From assembly GCA_009377695.1 (NCBI GenBank), contig WHTP01000065.1, positions 1 through 34,030 on the forward strand: a stretch of 34,030 nt of DNA, given 5' to 3'. The notes beneath the pieces are model-generated. The model had not been told where the DNA came from, searched no databases, and saw only the letters and a list, made by a program, of their open reading frames with translations. The position numbers were made by a program, and so were the translations under genes. Positions within the stretch are counted from its first letter, which is position 1. Each line of letters starts with the position of its first letter. Below, piece by piece: positions 15,811-23,777 of the stretch. The stretch is from Hyphomicrobiales bacterium. Its GTDB lineage: Bacteria > Pseudomonadota > Alphaproteobacteria > Rhizobiales > Xanthobacteraceae.

Positions 15811-15912
15811 AAGAAGACAACTTCTTGTGAGTTCTTGTGAGCTGATCCATTGAATGGAAAATTGAGTTGAGTGACGTCACGCGAATGTGAATCACGCCGC
15901 GGCAGTGATCAC
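15811..15912. promoter_or_regulatory. Palindrome-rich gene-free stretch
   Basis: Within the gene-free 15711-16068 stretch there is AAGAAG-acaa-CTTCTT (15811-15826), a tandem 10-nt duplication TTCTTGTGAG (15822-15841), and three GTGA/TCAC palindromes: GTGACGTCAC (15871-15880), GTGAATCAC (15887-15895) and GTGATCAC (15905-15912). Their centres are 15-18 bp apart. No convincing coding sequence is seen here. Confidence 0.45.
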
Positions 15913-16031
15913 GCGAGATAAAAGTGCGCAAACGCACGGCGCAAATGAGTCGTCGTGCGGGCGTGACGCGAACACGCCAACATCATGGCAAAACGGCGCA
16001 GCAAACTTGATGTTGTTGCGAAGTGAACGCA

Positions 16032-16054
16032 GGCCATCACATTGCGTGATGGCC
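16032..16054 (-). terminator. Hairpin after small protein B
   Basis: GGCCATCAC (16032-16040) and GTGATGGCC (16046-16054) form a perfect 9-bp stem with a 5-nt loop, 15 nt beyond the stop of the gene at 16069. There is no clear U-tract on the minus strand, so termination is uncertain. Confidence 0.4.
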
Positions 16055-16068
16055 ATGCGCGGATAAGG

Positions 16069-16341
16069 TCACTGATCGTCGCGCCCGGCATCCATCTGGA
16101 TCATCATGCGCACGTTCGGATCGGGATCCCAACCCTGGCAGCCGGCCCAGGTACGAGCGGCGCACGGCTTTACAGCGGATCGATTGACGCGCAGCCTGGG
16201 GCGACGCTGCACATCGTGCTGGTGAGTTCCGGTTGCGCTTCGCGCCTTCACCGCCGGCCCGGCCTTCTTGCCCTGTGCTTCGCCGACGGCGGGCCAGCCG
16301 AGCGCAACGGCGAGCGCTACCACCGAAATGAGAATTTTCAT
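16069..16341 (-). CDS. Small secreted protein with GWDPDPNVR tail (B)
   Basis: A 90-residue protein of unknown function with an N-terminal signal peptide (MKILISVVALAVALGWPAVGEAQ, cleavage about 22-23). The basic middle section is followed by CAARTWAGCQGWDPDPNVRMMIQMD. It is a paralogue of the next gene upstream (16377-16634): same signal-peptide style, two cysteines and GWDPDPNVR. GAGG with a short spacer precedes the ATG. Two cysteines about seven residues apart could form a periplasmic disulfide. The close position (35 nt after gene C) suggests co-transcription and origin by tandem duplication. Confidence 0.78.
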   Translation of the reverse strand: MKILISVVALAVALGWPAVGEAQGKKAGPAVKARSATGTHQHDVQRRPRLRVNRSAVKPCAARTWAGCQGWDPDPNVRMMIQMDAGRDDQ

Positions 16342-16376
16342 GGATGCCTCATTGAGCTCGATCGAGGCGACGGAAC

Positions 16377-16634
16377 TCAGGGATCTTCCGCGTGATCCCG
16401 CACGAGCGTGGCGCGAACGTTTGGATCAGGATCCCAGCCGACGCATCCCCACCAAAGATAGCCGGCACATCGCCTCTGCGCCGCGCCCCGTCTGGCGACG
16501 GTCTTCGGGCGCTTCGCCTGCTTCTGCGCGACGGTCGCAGCATTGCGTGCGGCCGCTCTCTTGCTCTGAGCTTCACCCGCGCTCGGCCATGCGAGCGCGA
16601 TGGTGAGCGCCATCACAGACACTAAAATCCGCAT
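16377..16634 (-). CDS. Small secreted protein with GWDPDPNVR tail (C)
   Basis: An 85-residue protein of unknown function. A signal peptide (MRILVSVMALTIALAWPSAGEAQ) precedes a Lys/Arg/Ala-rich linker and a short C-terminal module RRCAGYLWWGCVGWDPDPNVRATL. The two cysteines and the GWDPDPNVR motif are shared with the gene at 16069. The start at 16634 follows a GGAGG-like sequence; an in-frame ATG 12 nt upstream is the alternative. It is the first gene of a minus-strand pair. Basic, secreted and tiny: structural, envelope-binding or toxin-like roles are all possible and none is supported. Confidence 0.78.
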   Translation of the reverse strand: MRILVSVMALTIALAWPSAGEAQSKRAAARNAATVAQKQAKRPKTVARRGAAQRRCAGYLWWGCVGWDPDPNVRATLVRDHAEDP

Positions 16635-16728
16635 AAATGCCTCCACCTGGCGCAGCCGCTCGGCGTCCGCTTCGGAACCGCGTCGCCATCAATGGAAGAA
16701 CACCGAAGGAGCCGTCAGGCATCCATAT

Positions 16729-18354
16729 TTACGCGTCCATTGCCGCAGGTAGCGGCGTACGGCGCCGGATCATGTCTGATGCCTTTTCGGCCATCATGAT
16801 CACGCAGGCGTTGATGTGAGCGGACACGAGATCGGGCATCGCCGACGCATCGACCACGCGCAGGCCCTCGACGCCGCGCACGCGCATCTCAGGATCGAGC
16901 ACCGCGTCGGGCGTCGTTCCCATGGGGCAGGTGCCGGCCGGATGATGCGCAGTGATCAGCGTGTTGCGCAGCCACGCGTCGATCTCAGCATCGGTCTTAA
17001 CCTTCTCGCCGGGTGAGAGTTCCTTGCCGCGATAGGGCTCAAGCGCCTTGTGATAGGCGAGCTCGCGCGCAAGCTTGAAGCCCTGCCGCAGCGTCGGCAG
17101 GTCGTTGGGCGCTGTCAGGAAATTGTAGAAGATGCGGGGCGGATCGCGCGGATCAGCCGAGCGCAGCGTGAGCTCCCCGCGGCTGTCCGGATGCAGAAGC
17201 GTCGGCCGGATGCCGTAGCCGTCGATGAAGGCAGGACAGAGCAGCGGAAACCACAGGTGCGGGTGATGCGACGTGCCGCGGAACATGAACTCGATGTCGG
17301 GCACCGCGAGCTCCGGCCGCGTCTTGACGAAGGCGTGCAATCCGCCCGGCACGACCGTTGCCGGTCCGCTGCCGTGGCAATACGCCAACAGCATGCTCAT
17401 CGCCATGCGGTCGAAGCGCATCTCGCGGTGGAACACGCCGGGGCTCTTGCGATCGTAGGTCATGTAGGAGCCGATGTGGTCCTGCAGGTTTTTTCCGACC
17501 GGCAGATCGGCGATGCACGCGATCCCCATCTCACGCAGGTGCGTGGCGGGCCCGATGCCGGACAGCATCAGGAGCTGCGGCGAGTTGAAGGTGCCGCTGG
17601 CGACGACCACCTCGCGCGCTTCGGCGCGCTTGAGGTCACCTGAGTCCTTCACGTATTCGACGCCGGTCGCGCGCGTGCCCTGCATCAGCAGGCGCGTCGC
17701 ATGGGCGCCGGTTTCGATCTTGAGGTTATGCCGGCCTTTGGCGGGGCGCAGATAGGCGCGCGCCGTTGACGAACGGCGCCCGTCGCGGATGGTGTATTGG
17801 CCGCGACCGAAACCTTCCTGCCGCTTGGCGTTGTAGTCCTCGGTGAATGGATAGCCCGACTGCTTCGCGGCATCGAGCCAGGCGTCGAAGATCGGATCGG
17901 GCGTGTTGGCGTATTGGGTGCCGAGCGGCCCCTCGCCGCCGCGCCAAGTGTTCGCACCCTTCTCCCAGGTCTCGGCGCGATTGAAGTAGGGCAGCACGTC
18001 GGCATAGGACCAGCCGCGCGCTCCTTTCTGCGCCCAGCGGTCGTAGTCGGCGCGGTTGCCGCGGGTGTACGCCATCACGTTGATCGACGACGAGCCGCCC
18101 AGCACCTTGCCGCGCATCGCCTCGATCCGGCGATTGTTGAGGTTAGGCTCCGGCTCGGTCTCGTAGCCCCAGTCGAACATCGCCTTGTCGTGCATCCGAC
18201 CCATGCCGAGCGGGATCGAAATATAGGGATGCCAGTCTCGCGGCCCCGCTTCGAGCAGCAGCACGGTCGCGCCGCTGTCCTCGGTGAGCCGGTTGGCGAG
18301 CACGCAGCCGGCAGATCCCGCCCCTACAATGATGTAGTCGTACCCCGTCGTCAC
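16729..18354 (-). CDS. GMC-family FAD oxidoreductase (choline dehydrogenase-like)
   Basis: A 541-residue flavoprotein alcohol oxidoreductase. The N-terminal FAD loop is GAGSAG (11-16) in YDYIIVGAGSAGCVLANRL, followed by the GMC segment GGSSSINVMAYTRGN. The active-site pair is placed as H471 (HHPAGTCPMG) and N515 (SAHINAC), 44 residues apart as in choline oxidase (H466/N510). Length is normal for the family. The start is a GTG at 18354, which gives the expected MTTGYDYIIVG-type N-terminus; the overlapping ATG at 18356 is out of frame. It has no signal peptide. It stands alone on the minus strand, divergent from the IalB-like gene. The substrate is some alcohol; betaine synthesis is not implied because no betaine-aldehyde dehydrogenase is nearby. 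Confidence 0.92.
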   Translation of the reverse strand: MTTGYDYIIVGAGSAGCVLANRLTEDSGATVLLLEAGPRDWHPYISIPLGMGRMHDKAMFDWGYETEPEPNLNNRRIEAMRGKVLGGSSSINVMAYTRGNRADYDRWAQKGARGWSYADVLPYFNRAETWEKGANTWRGGEGPLGTQYANTPDPIFDAWLDAAKQSGYPFTEDYNAKRQEGFGRGQYTIRDGRRSSTARAYLRPAKGRHNLKIETGAHATRLLMQGTRATGVEYVKDSGDLKRAEAREVVVASGTFNSPQLLMLSGIGPATHLREMGIACIADLPVGKNLQDHIGSYMTYDRKSPGVFHREMRFDRMAMSMLLAYCHGSGPATVVPGGLHAFVKTRPELAVPDIEFMFRGTSHHPHLWFPLLCPAFIDGYGIRPTLLHPDSRGELTLRSADPRDPPRIFYNFLTAPNDLPTLRQGFKLARELAYHKALEPYRGKELSPGEKVKTDAEIDAWLRNTLITAHHPAGTCPMGTTPDAVLDPEMRVRGVEGLRVVDASAMPDLVSAHINACVIMMAEKASDMIRRRTPLPAAMDA

Positions 18355-18571
18355 ATCTGCCCCGCTTCGTTGTCACCAATCGCTTGTTGAATTATTCCGG
18401 TGATGATCTCACCCCCACCGTTTGTGAGCCGCGCAACGATAGTCGGCACGTCTGCGGTATTCAAGTTACCGGATTAGACGGTCGCAGCTTTGACGCAGGC
18501 GGACAGGCGGATAGAACTGGATTTCTCGCACCGCACCGTCCATCATGCCGGTCACGCCACGGGAATGCACT

Positions 18572-19063
18572 ATGCTCATGATCCGACGCCGCTGGTTGCT
18601 CGCGACCTTGGCAGCTATCGCGACGCTCGGCGGCGCCTCCGCGCAGGACGTCGCAGCCTGGCGCGTGGAATGCACCGGCGACGGCAAGGCCCTGGACTGC
18701 CGCGCGGTGCAGCAACTCTTCCAGCGCGTTCAAAACCAGGGCGACCGTCTGCTGGTCGCGGTCCTGGTGCGCCGGCCGCCCGATGCCAAGACTGCACAGA
18801 TGACCATGCAACTTCCGCTCGGCGTGAACCTGACCGAGGCGATTCGGGTTCGGGTGGACGGCGGCGCGCCCGAGCGTCAGCCGATCCAGACCTGCACCAA
18901 TGTCGGGTGTTTCGTCTCGATGTCCGTGAACGACAAATTCCTGGCAGCCATGCGAACGGGCAAGGAGCTGAAGCTCACCGTGTACGACACTAACAAGAAG
19001 CCGGTCGAGATGTCGCTACCGCTGCTCGGCTTCGCCCTCGCCTATGATAAGGTGAAGTCGTAG
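18572..19063 (+). CDS. Invasion-associated locus B (IalB)-like secreted protein
   Basis: A 163-residue periplasmic protein resembling the IalB family common in Hyphomicrobiales. A signal peptide covers residues 1-24 (LLATLAAIATLGGASA). The mature part has the usual W-x-V-C-type opening (AAWRVECTGDGKALDC), the GVNLTEAIRVRVDGG block and the CTNVGCFVSMSVNDKFLAAMRTGKEL block. Four cysteines (two CX-pairs) suggest disulfides. I prefer ATG 18572 because GGGA lies about 8 nt before it; ATG 18545 would add nine residues ahead of the signal. The exact function is unknown outside Bartonella, where the founding member is linked to red-cell invasion. Confidence 0.85.
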   Translation: MLMIRRRWLLATLAAIATLGGASAQDVAAWRVECTGDGKALDCRAVQQLFQRVQNQGDRLLVAVLVRRPPDAKTAQMTMQLPLGVNLTEAIRVRVDGGAPERQPIQTCTNVGCFVSMSVNDKFLAAMRTGKELKLTVYDTNKKPVEMSLPLLGFALAYDKVKS

Positions 19064-19116
19064 CTGGCAAGGTAAGGTTGCCGTTGCCGTACGTCTGGTA
19101 GGCTCGACTTTCTCCT

Positions 19117-19187
19117 CCGCTCATTCCCGCGCAAGCGGGGATCCAGGAATTTCTTACTGGGTCCCCGCCTTCGCGGGGACGAGCGGC
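19117..19187. repeat. R4 repeat
   Basis: Opens CGCTCATTCCCGCGCAAGCG and closes with the hairpin GTCCCCGC-ctt-GCGGGGAC (19161-19180) before GAGCG. It is similar to a common proteobacterial intergenic repeat. It fills the convergent junction between the IalB-like and esterase genes. Confidence 0.65.
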
Positions 19188-19204
19188 GAGGGCACCACTA
19201 GAGA

Positions 19205-20416
19205 CTACTTCTTCTTCCCTTTGCGGGCGCCGCGCCCATTCGTGATCTGTCGGACGATCCACCGATCCATCACGCGCGCAATGTCGTCCGAGTTCTTCTC
19301 GAGCATCATCATGTGGCCGTTGCCGCGGATGCCGAGGTCGGCCAGCCGGATGAAATCGGTGGGCACGCCGGCCTGCCGCAAATAGGCGACGGTGCAGTGA
19401 TCGTACGCCGCGTGGTAGGAGGCCTCGCTCATGACGACTGCGACCGGGACGTTGGCGAGGTTCTTGAGCTTGCGCGCCGGCTCCTTTTGCAGCCAGCAAT
19501 GCGCGAGGTCGGGCCCGTCGGCCTTGTCCTGCCGCACGAATGACAACCGCTCGCCTTCGCCGAGCGGCGGATCGTAGCTGAGCGGCACTTCCCCGAGCCC
19601 GGAGAGCTTGTCGGTGGTACCGTCCTTGAACCAATCCGGCGCACCAATCGTCTGCAATGCCCGCACGGGCGGGCCGTTCGGTTCGACCGCGACGATCATC
19701 TTCACCAGATCGGGCCGCTTGTCGGCGACCGGCCATGCGAATGCGCCGGACTGCGAATGGATCATGAGGATCGACGGCCCGATCTTCTCCATCAACGCAA
19801 TGATCGCCGGCGGGTTGATCTCCTGCTGCTTCGGGAAGCTCGCGATCGAGACTGCCTGCGCGGCATAGAACTGATCGAAATTAACGTCGCCCGGGCGTCC
19901 GGTGCCGGGCCACTGCGTATGCAGCTTCGCCTGCGGCCACATCGGGAAGCGCTCCGGAGCAACGAAGCGCTGCTCGACCTGATTGAGCCGCGCCGGCTGC
20001 ACGTCGCCATAGACATGGTTCCAGTGCGCCGAGCGGCCGCGCGCCACCTGATCGACGATGTAAACGGCATATCCACGACGGACGAAATACTGCGCCCAGC
20101 CCTCGCGGCCGTCGGGCGTGCCGGTGAAATTGGTGCCAGTCTGGTTGCCGCCATGCACCATCACGATCGGATACGGCGAGCGCAGCCGCTGCGGGATCAT
20201 GTACTCGACATACATGTGACCGACGATGGGATTCCCCTTCCCCTTGGGATCGACCTTGCCGCCGACATAGAAATAGCTCGCGCTCTTGAGCACCAGCGGC
20301 CCGCGCTGCTGCCGCGCTTCCGCGGCCGCCGGAGCCGCCAACATGCCCGCGAGAACCGTGATCGCGGCAGACCTCAATCCGACGCAGAGCGCCATTGTTT
20401 TGACGGTGTTCGTCAT
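19205..20416 (-). CDS. Secreted alpha/beta hydrolase (esterase 713-like)
   Basis: A 403-residue hydrolase with an N-terminal signal peptide (residues about 1-33, ITVLAGMLAAPAAAEA). The oxyanion-side motif MVHGGNQTG (86-94) precedes a nucleophile elbow IHSQSG, placing S221 as nucleophile. E245 (VAVEPNG) and H368 (GNGHMMML) complete the likely triad. The Ser-to-Glu distance of 24 residues agrees with my recollection of the Alcaligenes esterase 713 triad (Ser206, Glu230, His298). The start at 20416 is backed by GGAGGGAG-like sequence upstream. It ends in a Lys-rich tail (RKGKKK). It lies 46 nt downstream of the MBL hydrolase gene on the same strand, probably one transcript. Substrate unknown. 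Confidence 0.88.
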   Translation of the reverse strand: MTNTVKTMALCVGLRSAAITVLAGMLAAPAAAEARQQRGPLVLKSASYFYVGGKVDPKGKGNPIVGHMYVEYMIPQRLRSPYPIVMVHGGNQTGTNFTGTPDGREGWAQYFVRRGYAVYIVDQVARGRSAHWNHVYGDVQPARLNQVEQRFVAPERFPMWPQAKLHTQWPGTGRPGDVNFDQFYAAQAVSIASFPKQQEINPPAIIALMEKIGPSILMIHSQSGAFAWPVADKRPDLVKMIVAVEPNGPPVRALQTIGAPDWFKDGTTDKLSGLGEVPLSYDPPLGEGERLSFVRQDKADGPDLAHCWLQKEPARKLKNLANVPVAVVMSEASYHAAYDHCTVAYLRQAGVPTDFIRLADLGIRGNGHMMMLEKNSDDIARVMDRWIVRQITNGRGARKGKKK

Positions 20417-20462
20417 CGTTCTCCCTCCCGCAGCCGAACGTGTCGCCGGCGTCGTATTGTCG

Positions 20463-21284
20463 TTACGCGCCCGGTTCGAACCGGTAGCTCGCGCCCGTGC
20501 GCACGATAGTGCCGATGCCCGGAAAGTCGAGATGCGCACCGGCGACGCATAGCCGGTCTGCGGAAACCATATCGAAGGTGCGCTGACGCGTTTCCCGCGC
20601 CGCCTGCGGGTCGACGTCGTACTCGAACGCGGCCTCCGGCCGCGCCACCTGGATCGCCGGGATATGGACGACATCGCCCCAGATCAGCACGCTATCGCGG
20701 CCGGAATGGATGACCCAGCCTGTGTGACCGGGCGTATGGCCGGGCAGCAACATCGCCGATACGCCAGGCAGCGCCTCGCCGTCGTAGACGGTGCGCATGC
20801 GCTCGCGATAGGGCGCGGTGGCGTGGCGCGCCTTGCCGATGTTGCGGCGGATGCGCTCGGTCGTGGCCGAGGCGGGTTCGCGACCGAGCCAGAAATTCGC
20901 TTCCACCTCGTGCACGATCAACTCGGCATTGGGAAAGATTGCCGCGCCCGTGGCGTCGACCAGGCCCATGGCGTGATCCGGGTGGATGTGCGTGAGCAGA
21001 ATGATGTCGATCGCTTCCGGCGGAACGCCCGCCTCACGCAACCGACTGGGCAATTGCCCAAGCTCGGGACCGACCGTCGGACCGCAGCCGGTATCGACCA
21101 GCGCCCATTTGCTCCCGAGCTTCAGGAGATAGCTGTTCACGGGCAGGAAGAACGGCGTGCCGCGCGGTTTGCCAAGCAGGCGCTGCGCCTCGGCGCGGTC
21201 GAATTCAATCAACGTGTCGAGCGTCGCCGGGAACGGCCCGTCGCTGAGCGCCGTCATGTCGATATCACCGATCTTTCGCCGCAC
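20463..21284 (-). CDS. MBL-fold metallo-hydrolase
   Basis: A 273-residue metallo-beta-lactamase-fold hydrolase, AHL lactonase / methyl parathion hydrolase-like. The di-zinc motif is H99-x-H101-x-D103-H104 (THIHPDHAMG), with further ligands H183 (PGHTPGH) and D204 (WGDVVH), and a C-terminal His in AGAHLDFPG. No signal peptide is seen. The start is a GTG at 21284 after GGGAGG with an 8-nt spacer. It is followed by the secreted esterase gene. The fold is secure; lactonase, organophosphatase and other activities cannot be separated by sequence reading. Confidence 0.9.
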   Translation of the reverse strand: MRRKIGDIDMTALSDGPFPATLDTLIEFDRAEAQRLLGKPRGTPFFLPVNSYLLKLGSKWALVDTGCGPTVGPELGQLPSRLREAGVPPEAIDIILLTHIHPDHAMGLVDATGAAIFPNAELIVHEVEANFWLGREPASATTERIRRNIGKARHATAPYRERMRTVYDGEALPGVSAMLLPGHTPGHTGWVIHSGRDSVLIWGDVVHIPAIQVARPEAAFEYDVDPQAARETRQRTFDMVSADRLCVAGAHLDFPGIGTIVRTGASYRFEPGA

Positions 21285-21341
21285 CCGGACAGCCTCCCAA
21301 GCATGGAAACGATAGAGCAGTGTATCGTGGGGAGACCGCGC

Positions 21342-21669
21342 ATGAAATCACCGACAGTCCGCATCGCCATTGCGGGCGCACGCGCGATCCTGCCGGTCAA
21401 GCGCGCCTTCGCGCAGGTTGCGGACTATCCGAGCCGCAACGTCACTGTCATCGCGCCGTCCGCGCCAGGCGGACTGTTCAGGCTGTTCGCACAGCTCATT
21501 GCCACCGAGCTGGAGCACCGGCTCCGACGGACTTTCGTGGTCGAGAACAAGCCCGGCACCTGATGCCGGTGGTGTCGTCGCTCCGGACGAGTTGAAGGCC
21601 TTCGTGCGATCCGAGACAATGCGCTTCGACAAGATCGTACGGCAGGCGGGTCTCGCCGGCTCGCAATAG
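21342..21669 (+). pseudogene. Bug-family receptor relic with internal deletion
   Basis: An N-terminal piece (21342-21563) reads AQVADYPSRNVTVIAPSAPGGLFRLFAQLIATELEHRLRRTFVVENKPGT and stops at TGA 21561. It is the standard start of a mature Bug receptor (YPSRPV-I--P-APGG...VVENKPGA). About 20 nt later, in another frame, comes APDELKAFVRSETMRFDKIVRQAGLAGSQ and a stop at 21669, which matches the family's C-terminal helix. Roughly 215 central residues are missing. This is the footprint of an internal deletion, not a small gene. It converges on the intact Bug gene at 21673 with only 3 nt between stop codons. Confidence 0.85.
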
Positions 21670-21672
21670 CGA

Positions 21673-22638
21673 TCAGATCTTCGCGATCTTGGCGTCCGCG
21701 ATCACCTTGCGCCACTTGGCGACTTCGGCGCGCACATAAGCTGTGAAATCGGCCGAGGAATTGCCTTCCGCCTCGATGCCGGCCTGCAGCAGCTTGGCTT
21801 TCACGTCGGGCGAGTTCACGACCGCTGCGAATTCACGCTGCAACAGCTCCACGATCGGCTTGGGCGTTCCCGCCGGCACGAACACGCCGGTCATGGTCTC
21901 CGCCTCCTGCCCCTTGATGCCGAGCTCTTCGAGAGTCGGGATGTCGGGTAAAGCCGCGGAGCGCTTCTTGGTGGTGATCGCTAGCGCGCGCAGCTTTCCC
22001 TCCCGGATCAGGTTGACATAGTTGCCGAGCGCGGAGCAGGCGATCGGGGTATGACCGCCGAGCAGCGATGTGGTCATCGGGCCGCCGCCCCCGAACGGCA
22101 CGGTGACGAACTGAAGCTTCAGCGCGTCCTTCAACATTTCGATCGAGAGCGACGGCGTGGTTCCGGTGCCGGGCGAGCCGACGCTGTGCTTGCCGGGCTC
22201 GCGTTTGAAAAGATCGATCAGCTCCTTCATGGTCTTGACCGGGTACTTTGCGTTCACCACCCATGAATTCGGCGTAGCGCCGGCCTTGGTCACGGGGATG
22301 AAGTCCTTGTCGATGTCGTAAGGAATCTGCTTGTAGAGGCTCGGGTTGACCACGATGCTCGAGGACGCCAGCAGAATGGTGTAGCCGTCGCCCGGCGACT
22401 GGGCCGCCTGACCCATGCCGAGATTGCCGCCGGCGCCGGGAACGTTCTCGATGAAGAACTGTTGGCCGAGCCTTTCTGAAAGACGCTGTGCAATGAGCCG
22501 CCCGGCAAGGTCGGTCACGCCACCAGCGCCGAACGGGACGATGATCTTTACCGGCTTGTTGGGATACTGCTGCGCAGACGCCGGCCAGGCCGCCGCTATC
22601 GCAATGAGCGCGATGAACCCGCGGATGATGGCTTTCAT
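21673..22638 (-). CDS. Bug-family (TctC-like) periplasmic receptor
   Basis: A 321-residue periplasmic binding protein. Signal peptide about residues 1-22 (FIALIAIAAAWPASAQQ). Typical blocks: YPNKPVKIIVPFGAGGVTDLAGRLIAQRLSERLGQQFFIENVPGAGGN and GSPGTGTTPSLSIEML, ending ADFTAYVRAEVAKWRKVIADAKI. GGGAGG with a 5-nt spacer precedes the ATG. A sigma-70-like promoter (22669-22697) lies about 30 nt upstream and is matched at the neighbouring Bug gene. Such receptors bind carboxylates or aromatic acids for TctAB membrane units, which are not present here, or act in sensing. Ligand unknown. Confidence 0.93.
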   Translation of the reverse strand: MKAIIRGFIALIAIAAAWPASAQQYPNKPVKIIVPFGAGGVTDLAGRLIAQRLSERLGQQFFIENVPGAGGNLGMGQAAQSPGDGYTILLASSSIVVNPSLYKQIPYDIDKDFIPVTKAGATPNSWVVNAKYPVKTMKELIDLFKREPGKHSVGSPGTGTTPSLSIEMLKDALKLQFVTVPFGGGGPMTTSLLGGHTPIACSALGNYVNLIREGKLRALAITTKKRSAALPDIPTLEELGIKGQEAETMTGVFVPAGTPKPIVELLQREFAAVVNSPDVKAKLLQAGIEAEGNSSADFTAYVRAEVAKWRKVIADAKIAKI

Positions 22639-22668
22639 GGCATCCTCCCTGTCATTCTTGTGAAGACC

Positions 22669-22697
22669 ATCATCGCGCCCACGACCAAGGGCGTAAA
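22669..22697 (-). promoter_or_regulatory. Promoter of the Bug gene at 21673
   Basis: On the minus strand TTTACG (22692-22697), a 17-bp spacer, then GATGAT (22669-22674). The flanks CCCATTTAC and GGCGCGATGATGG are identical, with identical spacing, upstream of the other Bug gene. The predicted leader is about 24 nt. Confidence 0.6.
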
Positions 22698-22748
22698 TGG
22701 GCTATTCCGCCTCACCTCCAGCATCGGTTTGTCGCGCCCTGCGGCGCC

Positions 22749-23714
22749 TCATTCGATCCGCAGCCCGGCATCGCGCACCACCTTGCCCCACTTCGCCATC
22801 TCAACCTTGATGCGGGCGCCGAATTCCTCAGGCGTGTTGAGCACGGGAATGAAGCCGAGCGCCTCCAGGCGCGAGCGCACATCGGGCAGCTTGCCGATGA
22901 CGGCGACCTCCCGGTTGAGACGCGCGACGATGTCCTTCGGCGCACCGGCCGGCATGACGAGTCCGGTCACCGTGTAGGCGTCCTGCTCGCGGACGCCGGC
23001 TTCGGTCATGGTCGGCACGTTTGGAAGCGCCGCGGGCCGCCGCGCCGCCAGCACCGCAAGCCCGCGCAGCTTGCCTTCCCGAATATTGGCGATTGCGGGC
23101 GGCAGCGCCGTGAAGCCGATCGGAGTATGACCAGCCAAGGTCGCATTGACCGCGAGCGCGGCGCTGGTGAAAGGCACCATCACCATGTCGAGCCCGAATG
23201 TCAGCTTGAGCAGTTCGGCGGAGAGATGCGGCGTCGACCCGGTCGATGGCTGCGCATAGCTGAACTTGCCGGGATTGGCCTTCACCAGATCGATCAGCTC
23301 CTTGACGGTCCCGGCGGCAACCGACGGATGCGCGAACAGGACGTTCGGCGATTCCGCGACCAGCGTGAGCGGCTGGAAGTCTTTGACCGGATCGTAGGGC
23401 ACCTTGGCATAGAGCGACGGGTTGACCATGAAGCCGGTTGAGACGACCAGCAGCGTGTGGCCGTCGGCCGGGGCTTTCGCAGCGGTCGCGGTGCCGGTAT
23501 TGCCGCCGGCGCCGGGAAGGTTCTCGACATAGACCTGCTGCTTCAAGCTCTCGGTCAGCCTCGCCGCCACGATGCGCGCGATCACGTCGGTCGGTCCGCC
23601 GGCTGCAAACGGCACGATGATGCGCACGGGCTTTGCGGGGTAGGTCTGTGCGAGTGCCGGGCCGGCGAATACCAGCACGACGAACAAGGCAAGTGTGCGA
23701 ACGATTGCCGCCAC
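22749..23714 (-). CDS. Bug-family (TctC-like) periplasmic receptor
   Basis: A 321-residue periplasmic receptor, paralogous to the one at 21673 and of equal length. Signal peptide: VRTLALFVVLVFAGPALAQ. Family blocks: TYPAKPVRIIVPFAAGGPTDVIARIVAARL, VENLPGAGGNTGTATAAK and TPEEFGARIKVEMAKWGKVV. The start is taken as GTG 23714 because GGGAGG lies 5 nt before it. A longer reading from 23753 would put that ribosome site inside the gene and would start within the -10 box. Gene order and the shared promoter architecture show that 21673 and 22749 arose by tandem duplication, each keeping its own promoter. Ligand unknown. Confidence 0.92.
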   Translation of the reverse strand: MAAIVRTLALFVVLVFAGPALAQTYPAKPVRIIVPFAAGGPTDVIARIVAARLTESLKQQVYVENLPGAGGNTGTATAAKAPADGHTLLVVSTGFMVNPSLYAKVPYDPVKDFQPLTLVAESPNVLFAHPSVAAGTVKELIDLVKANPGKFSYAQPSTGSTPHLSAELLKLTFGLDMVMVPFTSAALAVNATLAGHTPIGFTALPPAIANIREGKLRGLAVLAARRPAALPNVPTMTEAGVREQDAYTVTGLVMPAGAPKDIVARLNREVAVIGKLPDVRSRLEALGFIPVLNTPEEFGARIKVEMAKWGKVVRDAGLRIE

Positions 23715-23748
23715 GAGCTCCTCCCTGGACTTTTTGTTTATGGCGTCC

Positions 23749-23777
23749 ATCATCGCGCCTGCGAGAGGGCGAGTAAA
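23749..23777 (-). promoter_or_regulatory. Promoter of the Bug gene at 22749
   Basis: On the minus strand TTTACT (23772-23777), a 17-bp spacer, then GATGAT (23749-23754). The 9-nt block around the -35 and the 13-nt block around the -10 match the promoter at 22669-22697, while the middle differs. The predicted leader is about 28 nt. Confidence 0.6.

Noticed and set aside
15909-16091. 60-residue open frame on the minus strand in the gene-free stretch
   Set aside because: No ribosome site, no signal peptide, unusual composition, and it overlaps the hairpin at 16032 and the end of small protein B.
20417-20674. Longer N-terminus for the secreted esterase
   Set aside because: It would overlap the MBL gene and bury the signal peptide; ATG 20416 has a good ribosome site.
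21342-21563. Genuine small 73-residue gene
   Set aside because: It matches only the start of Bug receptors, and the matching C-terminus follows in another frame, so it is a relic.
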